Shown piece by piece: positions 24,443-34,005 of a stretch of DNA of 64,000 bases. Origin of the DNA: Flavobacterium sp. (GTDB lineage: Bacteria; Bacteroidota; Bacteroidia; Flavobacteriales; Flavobacteriaceae); NCBI RefSeq assembly GCF_017744675.1, contig NZ_JAGIAV010000008.1, forward strand, positions 186,001-250,000, written 5' to 3'. Below the pieces are notes generated by a model that worked only from the letters and a program-made list of their open reading frames with translations, was not told the DNA's origin and did not search any database. Position 1 is the stretch's first letter. Each line of letters starts with the position of its first letter. Position numbers and translations under genes: made by a program.

Positions 24443-26200
24443 ATGAAGTTTTTAGGAAATGTAATTGCCACAGTAATTGGTATTTTTGTTTTTATGATGC
24501 TCTTTTTCTTCGGAGTAATCTTTATTAGCGCTATTTTCGGAAGCGATGACACAGTTTCTGTCAAATCTGATTCGGTTATTGAATTGAATTTAAAAGAAAT
24601 TAAAAACGACTACGCAGGGAAATATAAAGATCCTTGGGTAAGTGTCTTTTCAGACAAAAAAGGCATTGGTTTGACCGATGTGCTTAACGCTATCGAAGCT
24701 GCAAAAACAGATGACAACATTAAAGGAATTTCGATTTTAAATGACGAATCATCTCTTGGTCTGGCACAATACAAAGATTTAAGAAACGCTCTAGAAAGCT
24801 TCAAAAAATCAGGAAAATTTGTTTGGGCTTACGCCAACACCTATTCTCAAAAAGAATATTATTTAAATTCTGTTGCCAACACCATTTATTTAAATCCTGC
24901 TGGAGATTTAGATTTTAAAGGCCTTTCTTCTGAAGTGATGTTCTTCAAAGATTTTCAAGATAAATCTGGAATTCATATGGAGGTTATTCGCCACGGAAAA
25001 TACAAAAGTGCCGTTGAGCCTTTCTTAGACAATAAAATGAGCGATGCCAACAGAGAGCAGATTACCGCACTTTTAAGTTCGATTTGGGCGACCGTTTCTG
25101 CTGATATTTCAAAGAGCAGAAATATTCCGTTGCCAAAATTAAACGAAATTGCAAATGGCCTTTTGGCAAGAACTCCTGAAATGGCAAAACAACAGCATTT
25201 AGTAGATATTGTAGCTTATGAAGATGTTTATCACGATGCCATTAGAAAAGCATTAAAAGTAGACAAAGATGAAGATTACAATAAAATTTCTATTTCAGAT
25301 TATACTCAAAATCACGTAACAACAGCTTTGGCTAATTCTGCAACCGATCAGATTGCGATTATTTACGCTCAAGGAGAAATTGGAAGCGGTGAAGGAGATG
25401 TTAATACAATTGGAGAAGGTTCTATGCGTCGTTCTTTGCAAGAAGCAAGAAAAAATGACGATGTGAAAGCCATAGTTCTTAGAATTGACAGCCCAGGAGG
25501 AAGCGCACTAACTTCTGATTTAATCTGGAGAGAAATAGAAATTACCAAAAAAGTTAAACCTGTGGTGGTTTCTATGGGTAATTATGCTGCATCTGGCGGT
25601 TATTATATTGCCTGCAACGCCAATAAAATTTTTGCTGAAAACAACACTATTACAGGATCGATCGGAGTTTTCGGAATGTTGCCAAACTTCAGTCCGTTAG
25701 CCAACAAATTAGGCATTAATTCCGAGCAAGTTAAAACGCACGAGAACGCTGCAAATTACAGTCCGTTTTTGCCTGTTGACGAAAAGTTCAAAGCTTTTAC
25801 TTTAGAAGGAGTAGAAAAAATTTACAACACTTTTGTTACTCATGTTGCAGAAGGCCGTAAAATGACTTTTGCTCAAGTTGATTCAATTGCGCAAGGTAGA
25901 GTTTGGTCTGGAACTGAAGCTTTAAAAATTGGTTTGGTGGATAAAATTGGCGGATTGAATGATGCAATCGCTGAAGCGGCTAGAATCGCTAAAGTAAAGA
26001 AATACAGCACTCAGAATTATCCTGAATACGAAAAAACATTAAACGACTTGCTTGGAAATCTTCCTTTTGCAAAATCGAAAGAAGCTTTCATAAAAGAAGA
26101 AATCGGAGAGGAAAATTACCTTCTGCTTGAACAGGTTAAGAAATTTCAAAAACAAAAAGGAGTGCAAGCGATATTGCCTTACGGAATCAATATTTATTAA
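24443..26200 (+). CDS. sppA: Signal peptide peptidase SppA (67K type)
   Basis: Membrane-anchored serine protease that clears cleaved signal peptides. With start ATG 24443 the protein has 585 residues: an N-terminal membrane segment (IGIFVFMMLFFFGVIFISAIF) and two S49 domains. The catalytic lysine is in RHGKYKSAVEPF (first domain) and the serine in NYAASGGYYIACNA (second domain), as in E. coli SppA. The frame is open 30 codons further upstream to a GTG at 24353, but that GTG is part of a promoter -7 box, so the shorter start is chosen. The next gene follows after 10 bp. Confidence 0.94.
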   Translation: MKFLGNVIATVIGIFVFMMLFFFGVIFISAIFGSDDTVSVKSDSVIELNLKEIKNDYAGKYKDPWVSVFSDKKGIGLTDVLNAIEAAKTDDNIKGISILNDESSLGLAQYKDLRNALESFKKSGKFVWAYANTYSQKEYYLNSVANTIYLNPAGDLDFKGLSSEVMFFKDFQDKSGIHMEVIRHGKYKSAVEPFLDNKMSDANREQITALLSSIWATVSADISKSRNIPLPKLNEIANGLLARTPEMAKQQHLVDIVAYEDVYHDAIRKALKVDKDEDYNKISISDYTQNHVTTALANSATDQIAIIYAQGEIGSGEGDVNTIGEGSMRRSLQEARKNDDVKAIVLRIDSPGGSALTSDLIWREIEITKKVKPVVVSMGNYAASGGYYIACNANKIFAENNTITGSIGVFGMLPNFSPLANKLGINSEQVKTHENAANYSPFLPVDEKFKAFTLEGVEKIYNTFVTHVAEGRKMTFAQVDSIAQGRVWSGTEALKIGLVDKIGGLNDAIAEAARIAKVKKYSTQNYPEYEKTLNDLLGNLPFAKSKEAFIKEEIGEENYLLLEQVKKFQKQKGVQAILPYGINIY

Positions 26201-26210
26201 TTGAATTGAA

Positions 26211-27158
26211 ATGAATAAAGTAATTCTTTTTTTAACGGTTTTATTTTGGAGCTTTTTAAATGCTCAAACTACAAAAGAAATCACTTTTAAGGAAACGCCA
26301 GCGATATTAAAAATAAACAATGACCAAATTTTTGGTACGCTGACCACTCCCGATTTAACCAAAAAATTTCCAGTTGCTTTAATCATTGCGGGTTCTGGCC
26401 CAACGGACAGAAACGGGAATAATCCGATGATGAAAAACAATTCGTTAAAAATGCTGGCAGAAGCTTTAGCAAAACACGGAATTGCATCATTACGATATGA
26501 CAAAAGAGCTATTGGAGAAAGCAAAGCGGCAGGCGGTTCTGAAAGCAGTCTGGTTTTTGAAAATTATATTCAAGATGCCAAAAGCTGGATTAATTATTTA
26601 AAACGAGACAGACGTTTTTCTAAAATAATCATAATCGGTCACAGCGAAGGTTCTTTGATTGGAATGGTTGCCAGTGCAAAAGCAGACAAATTTGTTTCTA
26701 TTGCAGGAGCGGGCGAGCCAGCAGATCAAATTCTGAAAACGCAAATTGGCGCAAGGTCAATGAAACAGCTTAATGACATGACTTACCCGATTATCGATAG
26801 TTTGAAAAATGGATTTACAGTCAAAAAAGTAGACCCGATGCTGAATTCTCTTTTTAGACCAAGCATTCAGCCTTATTTGATTTCGTGGTTCAAATACAAT
26901 CCGCAAACCGAAATACAGAAGCTTACCATTCCTGTTTTAATCCTTCAAGGAAATAATGATATCCAGATTGCTGTAAAAGATGCAGAGAATTTAAAACAAG
27001 CCAATAAAAATACAGATTTGCAAATTATCGATAAGATGAATCATATTATGAAAATTGTTGATGGCAATCAGGAAGCTAATTTAGCTACTTACAATAATGA
27101 AACGCTTCCTATTTCGGAAGTTCTAGTTGAGAAAATAGTTTCATTTATTCAGAAATAA
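26211..27158 (+). CDS. Secreted alpha/beta hydrolase
   Basis: 315 residues with a signal peptide (KVILFLTVLFWSFLNA). The alpha/beta hydrolase fold has the nucleophile elbow GHSEGS (Ser near residue 145), an oxyanion-like segment LIIAGSGPTDRNG near 58, and a late His in MNHIMK near 280. It resembles periplasmic serine hydrolases annotated as acyl-peptidase or BD-FAE-like esterases. The substrate is unknown. It is co-directional with sppA at 10 bp, so probably one transcript. Confidence 0.88.
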   Translation: MNKVILFLTVLFWSFLNAQTTKEITFKETPAILKINNDQIFGTLTTPDLTKKFPVALIIAGSGPTDRNGNNPMMKNNSLKMLAEALAKHGIASLRYDKRAIGESKAAGGSESSLVFENYIQDAKSWINYLKRDRRFSKIIIIGHSEGSLIGMVASAKADKFVSIAGAGEPADQILKTQIGARSMKQLNDMTYPIIDSLKNGFTVKKVDPMLNSLFRPSIQPYLISWFKYNPQTEIQKLTIPVLILQGNNDIQIAVKDAENLKQANKNTDLQIIDKMNHIMKIVDGNQEANLATYNNETLPISEVLVEKIVSFIQK

Positions 27159-27175
27159 TAAAATAAATTCAGTTA

Positions 27176-27213
27176 AAAATCCGTTTTGAAAGTATTTCTC
27201 AACGGATTTTTTT
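27176..27213 (+). terminator. Terminator of the sppA-hydrolase unit
   Basis: AAATCCGTT pairs with AACGGATTT, followed by a T run. Confidence 0.8.
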
Positions 27214-27281
27214 CGTATAAATTTAAATAAAATTCTTACAAAATTAAGAAAACTTTATCTGCAAACTCTAGTAAAAAAAAC

Positions 27282-27289
27282 TATTTTTG
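27282..27289 (+). promoter_or_regulatory. Promoter -7 element of the AsmA-family gene
   Basis: TATTTTTG is an exact TAnnTTTG match 42 bases before the ATG. Confidence 0.6.
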
Positions 27290-27331
27290 CAAGAGTCGAT
27301 TTTAACACGTTAAACCCTCAAATCTATTTAT

Positions 27332-29935
27332 ATGCTAAAAAAAGTTTTAAAAATAAGTGCCATAGTAATTGTGGTATTTGTTGCTGCATTATTTGCCATT
27401 CCGTTTTTGTTTAAAGACCAAATCAAGGCTAAAATCGTCGAAGCTATCAACGAAAGTGTTGATGCCAAAGTAAGTTTTACAGATGCCGATTTAAGTTTAT
27501 TCAAAAATTTTCCAAACGCAACGGTTGGAATCGAAAAATTAGTTATCATCAACAAAGCTCCTTTTGAAGGCGACACATTGGTTTCGCTAGGAGAATTGAA
27601 TTTAAAAATGAGTGTAAAAGAGCTTTTCAAAGGAAAAGATGAGCCTTTAAGCATTCAGGGAATTAGTTCTACAAACGGATTAATCAATATTATTTTCAAT
27701 AAAGATGGTGTTGGAAACTTTGATATTGCTTTAAAAGACAAAAAAGACGATAAAAAAGACGAAGCTAGCAAACCGCTTGCATTGAAAATCCAAAACTATA
27801 AAATTGAAAATTTTACTTTTAGATATATCGATCAAGGCTCTAAAATTAAAATGGTAATTGACAGTTTAAATCACGAAGGAACTGGAGATTTTACCAATTC
27901 AAAGCTAGATTTGGCTACAAAATCTACAGCTAAAGTTTCATTGGACATGGATAAAATGAACTACATGAAAAATGTAAAACTTACTCTAGATGCCGTTCTT
28001 GGAATTGATTTAGAGAAGAGCAAATATACTTTCAAAGAAAACAAAGCTTTAATCAACCAATTGCCTTTGGAGTTTGACGGATTCATTCAAATGGCAGAAA
28101 AAGCTCAGATTTACGATTTGAAATTTAAAACTCCTACTTCATCATTTACCAATTTCTTAGGTTTAATTCCTTCGGCTTACGCTTCTAGCTTAGAAGGTGT
28201 AAAAACAACTGGAGATTTTACTGTAAATGGTTTTGCAAAAGGAGAATTGACAGATACGACGGTTCCTAAATTCAATATCGAAATCGCATCAAACAATTCT
28301 TCGTTTCAATATCCTAACCTGCCAAAATCGGTTCAGAATATTGTAATTGACACGAAAATCATCAACGAAACTGGTATTTTAAATGATACTTATGTTAACC
28401 TAGATAAGCTATCTTTTAGAATTGACCAGGATGTTTTTAGCGCTAAAGCGAATATCAAAAACATAACGGTAAATCCGATTATTGATGCGGCTTTAAAAGG
28501 AACAATCAACTTGGCCAATCTTTCAAAAGCCTATCCTATTAAAATGGATAAACCTTTGGCTGGTATTTTAAAAGCAGACGTTACGACCAATTTTGATATG
28601 GCTTCAGTAGAAAAAAGCCAATACCAAAACATCAAAAACGCTGGTACAATGAGTTTGTCAGGATTTAAATATACTGATGAGAACAACAAATCGATGAACA
28701 TCAGCACGGCTTTGGTTGAATTTAATCCAAGCAAAATCAACTTAAAACAATTTGATGCAACAACAGGAAAAAGTGATATCAGCATTAACGGAGTGTTAGA
28801 GAATTTCTATGGTTTTATGTTTAAGAAACAAGAACTGAAAGGAAACTTCAATATGAGTTCAAAACAATTGGCTGTTGATGATTTTATGACTTCTGGCGAA
28901 CCTGCAAAAACTGAAACTAAAACTCCAGCAAAACCAGCTGATGCAATGAAAATTCCAGCTTTCTTAAACTGTACTTTAAATGCCAAAGCTACAACGGTTT
29001 TATATGATAATTTAAAACTTCAAGACGTTGCTGGAACATTGATTATTAAAGACGAAAAAGCAACTCTTCAAAACTTTAAAACAAATATCTTCGGCGGATC
29101 AATCGGTCTTAACGGAGCTGTTTCTACAAAAGAAAAAGTGCCTACTTTTGATATGAATTTAGGATTCAATCAAGTTGATATTGCACAAACTTTTACACAG
29201 TTGGATATGATGAAAAAAATCGCTCCAATTGCTGGAATCATCAACGGAAAATTAAATTCGACTATTAAATTGAATGGTAATTTGGATGCCAAAGAATTGA
29301 CTCCAGATTTAAAATCGATTTCAGGAGATTTATTAGGTCAATTATTATCGACTACAGTAAATGCTAAAAACTCAACAGTTTTAAATTCGCTTACTTCAAA
29401 TGTGAAATTCTTAGATTTAAATAAATTGAATCTAAACGATTTAAAAATGGCCTTGACCTTTGATAACGGAAAAGTAAATGTAAAACCATTTGACATCAAA
29501 TATCAAGATATTAAAGCTACAATTGGCGGAACTCACGGTTTTGACCAAACGATGAATTATAACATTAAATTTGATGTTCCTGCTAAATATTTAGGAACTG
29601 AGGCCAATAATTTAATTGCAAAATTATCACCTGCAGATGCCGCTAAATTGGAAAATATTCCAATTAATGCTTCTTTGACTGGTAACTTTTCAAATCCTAA
29701 AGTGAGCACAGATATGAAAGCTGCTGTGAGCAATTTAACAACACAATTGGTAAATCAGCAAAAAGAAAAACTGACTCAAAAAGGAACTTCAGCACTTACC
29801 GATTTAATCAATAAAAACACTAAAGCAAAAGATACGACTCAGGCTGCAAAAACCGAGAAAGAGCAAAAAACTCAAGAAGTAACTAAAAAAGCTAGTGATT
29901 TATTGAATGGATTGTTTAAGAAGAAAAATCCATAA
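27332..29935 (+). CDS. AsmA family protein
   Basis: 867 residues with one N-terminal membrane anchor (residues 8-28) and a long beta-rich periplasmic body. AsmA-like proteins span between inner and outer membranes and are implicated in phospholipid transport and outer-membrane homeostasis. The C-terminal AsmA part is visible as repeated 'G-x-(I/V)-x-(L/F)-x-G' strands (IGLNGAVSTKE, INGKLNSTIKLNGNL) and ends in a lysine/threonine-rich coil. It is monocistronic with its own promoter and a terminator downstream. Confidence 0.9.
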   Translation: MLKKVLKISAIVIVVFVAALFAIPFLFKDQIKAKIVEAINESVDAKVSFTDADLSLFKNFPNATVGIEKLVIINKAPFEGDTLVSLGELNLKMSVKELFKGKDEPLSIQGISSTNGLINIIFNKDGVGNFDIALKDKKDDKKDEASKPLALKIQNYKIENFTFRYIDQGSKIKMVIDSLNHEGTGDFTNSKLDLATKSTAKVSLDMDKMNYMKNVKLTLDAVLGIDLEKSKYTFKENKALINQLPLEFDGFIQMAEKAQIYDLKFKTPTSSFTNFLGLIPSAYASSLEGVKTTGDFTVNGFAKGELTDTTVPKFNIEIASNNSSFQYPNLPKSVQNIVIDTKIINETGILNDTYVNLDKLSFRIDQDVFSAKANIKNITVNPIIDAALKGTINLANLSKAYPIKMDKPLAGILKADVTTNFDMASVEKSQYQNIKNAGTMSLSGFKYTDENNKSMNISTALVEFNPSKINLKQFDATTGKSDISINGVLENFYGFMFKKQELKGNFNMSSKQLAVDDFMTSGEPAKTETKTPAKPADAMKIPAFLNCTLNAKATTVLYDNLKLQDVAGTLIIKDEKATLQNFKTNIFGGSIGLNGAVSTKEKVPTFDMNLGFNQVDIAQTFTQLDMMKKIAPIAGIINGKLNSTIKLNGNLDAKELTPDLKSISGDLLGQLLSTTVNAKNSTVLNSLTSNVKFLDLNKLNLNDLKMALTFDNGKVNVKPFDIKYQDIKATIGGTHGFDQTMNYNIKFDVPAKYLGTEANNLIAKLSPADAAKLENIPINASLTGNFSNPKVSTDMKAAVSNLTTQLVNQQKEKLTQKGTSALTDLINKNTKAKDTTQAAKTEKEQKTQEVTKKASDLLNGLFKKKNP

Positions 29936-29940
29936 AAAAG

Positions 29941-30028
29941 GCTCTAAGGTTCTAAGACGCTAAGGTACTGAGCTTCTCAAAGCTAAAAAAACTTAGAACC
30001 TTAGTATCTCAGCATCTTAGAACCTAAA
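29941..30028. repeat. CTAAG-type dispersed repeat forming an inverted pair
   Basis: GGCTCTAAGGTTCTAAGACGCTAAGGTACTGAG and the later CTTAGAACCTTAGTATCTCAGCATCTTAGAACC are imperfect reverse complements. The units are about 10 bases. Same family as 16583, 41629 and 42569. Confidence 0.7.
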
Positions 30029-30029
30029 C

Positions 30030-30062
30030 AAAAAATCCTGTTCCGAAAGAACAGGATTTTTT
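30030..30062. terminator. Bidirectional terminator between the AsmA and GT9 genes
   Basis: AAAAATCCTGTTC, loop CGAAA, GAACAGGATTTTT: a perfect 13-bp stem with A and T runs on both sides. Confidence 0.9.
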
Positions 30063-30069
30063 GTTGTTT

Positions 30070-31152
30070 TTATATTGCTTTTGAATAATTATTTAATCTA
30101 CCGTTATTCAAAATTGAGTTTATCGTTTTTATGTATTCTTTTTGGGTGTACAGATTCACATCTACTCCAATGCTGCAATTATCGTAAGGTTCGTACTTTT
30201 TCAGATTAGATACAGAAAACAATCCTATCGTTGGCGTATGTACTGCGCTAGACAAATGCATAATTCCGCTGTCGGCACCAATAAACAAGTCTGCATTTGC
30301 AATTACAGATCCTATTTCTCGAATGTCTTTGCTGTAGAATGTTGGAGCTTTAAATCCAATTTGTGACACATTTTCTACAGGCAAAATTTCAATAATATTA
30401 TAATCTTTATATTCTGCTATAAGTTGAGAATAAAACTCTTCCCACCATTCTTCCGAAAGACACTTTGTTCCTGTGGCGTAGGTAAAAATGCAAATTGTTT
30501 TTTTATCGTTATTTGTAATTCCGCTTAATATTTTTTTGCCTTCAGCAACTTCAGATGTCGTTAGTTTAAGATCTAAAGGAGCAATTATTTTGTTGCTATT
30601 GGTTGGCATTCTGAGTTTTGCCAAATAATTTCGAAAATTGTAAACTGGGTATTTTGCAATATGCTCAAAATCATTTTTTTGTTCTGTCGTCTCTTCATTC
30701 GAATCGCCAAAAAACTTGTATTTGGCATTTGAAAACTGAACCGCTAACCGGCCCGAAGAGGAGTTTTGATCTACATTAATCGCTAAATCGTAAGGTGTTT
30801 TCTTTAACGAAATCCAAACTTTTGAATAAGCGATCAAACTTTTAAATGGTTTTTTAGGCAGAGGAATTATTTTGTCAATGACATCATATTTTTCAAAAAT
30901 AATCGGAGCTACTGTGCCCTTTACAAATAAATCAATTTTACAATTTGGAAACATCTCAGACACTTCCTGAACAAGCGGAGTAATTAATAAAAGGTTTCCT
31001 AGCCTTCCATTTGGTCTGCAAATAAGAACTCTTTTTATTTCGCTTTTATCGACCAAAATAAAGTCGTCCTGCATATTGGCCTTTCCAACATTCTTAGTCA
31101 GATTCCGCATTATGCTTCGCCTGTGTACATTTATTTTGTTTAAAACACTCAT
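30070..31152 (-). CDS. Glycosyltransferase family 9 (heptosyltransferase-like)
   Basis: 360 residues of GT-B fold. The N-terminal part has VLICRPNGRLGNLLLITPLVQE, the typical GT9 opening with the GxLGD-like acceptor loop. The C-terminal half has FIGADSGIMHLSSAVHTPTIGLF, the nucleotide-sugar site. GT9 enzymes add heptose or related sugars to the LPS core. The N terminus before residue 40 is longer than usual; ATGs at codons 15 and 27 are alternative starts. It stands alone, flanked by a terminator and a 250-bp spacer. Confidence 0.9.
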   Translation of the reverse strand: MSVLNKINVHRRSIMRNLTKNVGKANMQDDFILVDKSEIKRVLICRPNGRLGNLLLITPLVQEVSEMFPNCKIDLFVKGTVAPIIFEKYDVIDKIIPLPKKPFKSLIAYSKVWISLKKTPYDLAINVDQNSSSGRLAVQFSNAKYKFFGDSNEETTEQKNDFEHIAKYPVYNFRNYLAKLRMPTNSNKIIAPLDLKLTTSEVAEGKKILSGITNNDKKTICIFTYATGTKCLSEEWWEEFYSQLIAEYKDYNIIEILPVENVSQIGFKAPTFYSKDIREIGSVIANADLFIGADSGIMHLSSAVHTPTIGLFSVSNLKKYEPYDNCSIGVDVNLYTQKEYIKTINSILNNGRLNNYSKAI

Positions 31153-31403
31153 TTATGGAATAATTTAGGGGGATTACAAAATCTTAATTAAAATTTAAAA
31201 ATACTGGCAGACTCAAATCTACCTCCTTTTATTTTTTAAAAATAAATTCTTCCAATAAGCATTTGTTACAAAATTGTAATCAAATGTATCAACATTTACA
31301 CCTCTTTTGTTTTTGGAATTGAGTTAAAATTACAATAATTTATCATATAATTAACAAATTAATAGATGTATACATAAAAGACATCGACAGAAACCTGATT
31401 AGC

Positions 31404-32198
31404 CTAGACATCTATTGTGACCACGTAACCTTCAGAACCCCTAATATTAAAGACGGTTCCATTTTCAAAAAGTAAATATTGACCTTTAATACCTGTTAAT
31501 TTTCCGTTGAATGAAGGTGTCTTATCTAAGTTTAAACTGTTCACTTTTGCAGGGTAACTCAAAACGGGATATTGAAGTTCGTAAACATCATCTTTTTGAA
31601 CATAAAAGTAATCTCTAACTTCTGATGGAATCAAACTTTCAATCTTGGCTTTTTCTGCAATTAAATCGAAACTTTCTACAGAGTTCTGAAGCATTTTTCT
31701 CCAATTGGTTTTGTCTGTATAATGATCTTTTAAAGCTACCTCTGTAATTCCTGCTAAATATCGGTTCGGAACCTCAACAATTGCAATGGCTTGAGAAGCA
31801 CCTTGATCGATCCAACGCGTTGGAACCTGCGATTTGCGGGTAACACCCACTTTTATTTCGCAAGCTGAAGCCAAATACACAATGTGCGGCTGCAATTGCG
31901 CTTTTGATTCATATTCTAAATCTCTGTCAGCAATTCCTAAATGGGCAGTACTCAATTCTGGTCTCATAATCCAATCTCCAACCGCTGGACTTGAATAAAA
32001 ACATTCGTAACAGAAACCTTGTCGGTATATTTTTTTCTTTTTACCGCAATTCAAGCATTGGCAGCCTACAAAATTGATTTCAATTTCTTTATCTAATAAT
32101 TGATTTACATTTAAGAAACTATCTTCGAAAACCAAATAATATTGAATTGGACTTCCTAATTCGGTTTGCATTTTGGTCAGTACGCCTTGATATTGCAT
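31404..32198 (-). CDS. DUF2797 family protein with zinc-ribbon cysteines
   Basis: 264 residues. A zinc-ribbon-like set C48-x2-C51-x11-C63-x2-C66 (CLNCGKKK ... GFCYECF) is followed by a segment HIVYLASACEIKVGVTR...RWIDQGA. That segment recalls a GIY-YIG-type core (VYL and KVG pairs), but key nuclease residues cannot be confirmed by eye. Function unknown; the family is found in Bacteroidota and actinobacteria. It is divergent from the GH3 gene across 241 bp. No signal peptide. Confidence 0.85.
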   Translation of the reverse strand: MQYQGVLTKMQTELGSPIQYYLVFEDSFLNVNQLLDKEIEINFVGCQCLNCGKKKKIYRQGFCYECFYSSPAVGDWIMRPELSTAHLGIADRDLEYESKAQLQPHIVYLASACEIKVGVTRKSQVPTRWIDQGASQAIAIVEVPNRYLAGITEVALKDHYTDKTNWRKMLQNSVESFDLIAEKAKIESLIPSEVRDYFYVQKDDVYELQYPVLSYPAKVNSLNLDKTPSFNGKLTGIKGQYLLFENGTVFNIRGSEGYVVTIDV

Positions 32199-32300
32199 TA
32201 GTATTTTTATTTATAATTGCTGATTTAGATTTATCAAAAGATTTAAAATTTTTTGTGTTAAAATTCGTTTAAACAGATAGAATCTTTACCTCAAATCGAA

Positions 32301-32329
32301 TTGTTTTTTACAAAAAAATATTATTTTTG
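32301..32329 (+). promoter_or_regulatory. Promoter of the GH3 gene
   Basis: TTG at 32301-32303, an 18-base gap, then TATTTTTG at 32322-32329, a full -33/-7 pair. It leaves a leader of about 105 bases before the ATG at 32440. Confidence 0.65.
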
Positions 32330-32439
32330 ATATGAAGACAAAGTTACTATTTGTCTATCGATATTCAAATTTTAAGTTTTTTGTTTTACACAGATCGTGC
32401 GATTTAAAACCTAAAATCAGTTAACTAAAAACCCGATTC

Positions 32440-33951
32440 ATGCCTTTATCAATTATCAATTCGTTTGCATCTTGGGTCCTCAAACAAAGGATTCATCAAA
32501 TAGAGCTTTTTTTAAAATACCCTAATGAAGTTCAAGAAGAATTATTGCACAACTTATTGACGGCATCAGAAAATACAGTTATTGGAAAACAATATGATTT
32601 TTCGAGTATAAACTCCTATCAAACCTTTGCAGAAAGAGTGCCAATTGCAACTTACGAAGAATTACAGCCACTAATTGAGCGCACACGTTTGGGCGAACAA
32701 AACGTTTTTTGGGAAACACCAATTAAATGGTTTGCAAAATCAAGCGGCACTACAAATGCCAAAAGCAAATTTATTCCAGTAAGCAACGAAGCATTGGAAG
32801 ATTGCCATTATAAAGGAAGTAAGGATCTTTTGTGTCTTTATTTGAATAATAATGAAGACTCTGAACTGTTCTTGGGAAAAAGTCTTCGATTGGGAGGAAG
32901 TTCTCAGATTTACGAAAACAACAATACTTTCTTTGGTGATTTATCGGCAATTTTGATTGAGAATATGCCAATTTGGGCAGAATTCAGCAGCACGCCAAGC
33001 AGCAAAACTTCGCTAATGAGCGAATGGGAAACCAAAATCGCCGCCATTATTAATGAAACCAAAAATGAAAATGTAACCAGCTTTGCAGGAGTGCCGTCTT
33101 GGATGCTGGTTTTAATGAATAAGGTTTTAGAAAATACTGGCAAGCAGAGTTTATTGGAACTTTGGCCCAACTTGGAAGTCTACTTTCATGGAGGCGTAAG
33201 TTTTTCTCCTTATAAAGAACAGTACAAAAAATTGCTGCCAAGCAAAGATTTTAGATACTACGAAATATACAATGCCTCTGAAGGTTTTTTTGCAATTCAG
33301 GATTTGAATAATTCAAGTGATTTACTGCTAATGTTGGATTACGGAATCTTCTACGAGTTTATTCCGATGGACACTTTTGGAACTCCAAATCAAAAAGTAA
33401 TTCGATTGGCAGATGTTGAGCTGAATAAAAACTACGCGATTGTTATTACGACCAACTCTGGTTTGTGGCGTTATCTGATTGGCGATACTATTCGTTTTAC
33501 ATCATTGAATCCTTACAGGATTAGAGTTACAGGAAGAACCAAGCACCATATTAATGTTTTTGGAGAAGAATTAATGGTAGAAAACACCGATCAAGCCATT
33601 GCAAAAGCCTGCCTGGTTACGCAAACAGAAGTTATCGATTATACGGTTGCTCCTATTTTTATGCAGGACAAAGAAAAAGGCGCACACGAATGGATGATTG
33701 AATTCAAGAAAAACCCAGCTGATGTAGGTCTTTTCCAAAAAGTTCTAGATGAAACATTGCAGACTCTAAACTCAGATTACGAAGCAAAACGCTATAATAA
33801 TATGACTTTAAATCCTTTGGTGATTAATGTTGCTCGCGAGAATCTTTTTTATGACTGGCTAAAGGAAAGAGACAAATTAGGAGGTCAGCATAAGATTCCT
33901 AGACTATCGAATCAGAGAGATTATTTGGAGCAATTGAAAGAAATGTGTTGA
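32440..33951 (+). CDS. GH3 auxin-responsive promoter family protein (acyl-adenylase-like)
   Basis: 503 residues matching the bacterial GH3 family. GH3 proteins of plants adenylate acyl acids and couple them to amino acids; bacterial members are mostly uncharacterised. Conserved elements are KSSGTTNAKSKFIPVS near residue 107 (P-loop-like ATP motif), YNASEGFFAIQ near 281 (second motif), and GRTKHHINVFGEEL near 366 (ANL-type hinge region). No carrier-protein or partner gene is adjacent, so the acid substrate is unknown. Confidence 0.9.
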   Translation: MPLSIINSFASWVLKQRIHQIELFLKYPNEVQEELLHNLLTASENTVIGKQYDFSSINSYQTFAERVPIATYEELQPLIERTRLGEQNVFWETPIKWFAKSSGTTNAKSKFIPVSNEALEDCHYKGSKDLLCLYLNNNEDSELFLGKSLRLGGSSQIYENNNTFFGDLSAILIENMPIWAEFSSTPSSKTSLMSEWETKIAAIINETKNENVTSFAGVPSWMLVLMNKVLENTGKQSLLELWPNLEVYFHGGVSFSPYKEQYKKLLPSKDFRYYEIYNASEGFFAIQDLNNSSDLLLMLDYGIFYEFIPMDTFGTPNQKVIRLADVELNKNYAIVITTNSGLWRYLIGDTIRFTSLNPYRIRVTGRTKHHINVFGEELMVENTDQAIAKACLVTQTEVIDYTVAPIFMQDKEKGAHEWMIEFKKNPADVGLFQKVLDETLQTLNSDYEAKRYNNMTLNPLVINVARENLFYDWLKERDKLGGQHKIPRLSNQRDYLEQLKEMC

Positions 33952-33957
33952 TTTTTT

Positions 33958-33990
33958 TTGCCACGAATTTCACAAATTTTCACGAATTAA
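33958..33990. repeat. Single copy of the CCACGAATT dispersed repeat
   Basis: GCCACGAATTTCACAAATTTTCACGAATT, related to the inverted repeats at 254-327 and 7984-8143, here without a paired arm. Confidence 0.6.
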
Positions 33991-34005
33991 AAATTAATAA
34001 AAACC

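Noticed and set aside
32332..32424. A 30-codon ATG frame in the GH3 leader
   Set aside because: The ATG lies about at the predicted transcription start, and no attenuator-like structure was seen, so a leader peptide is unlikely.
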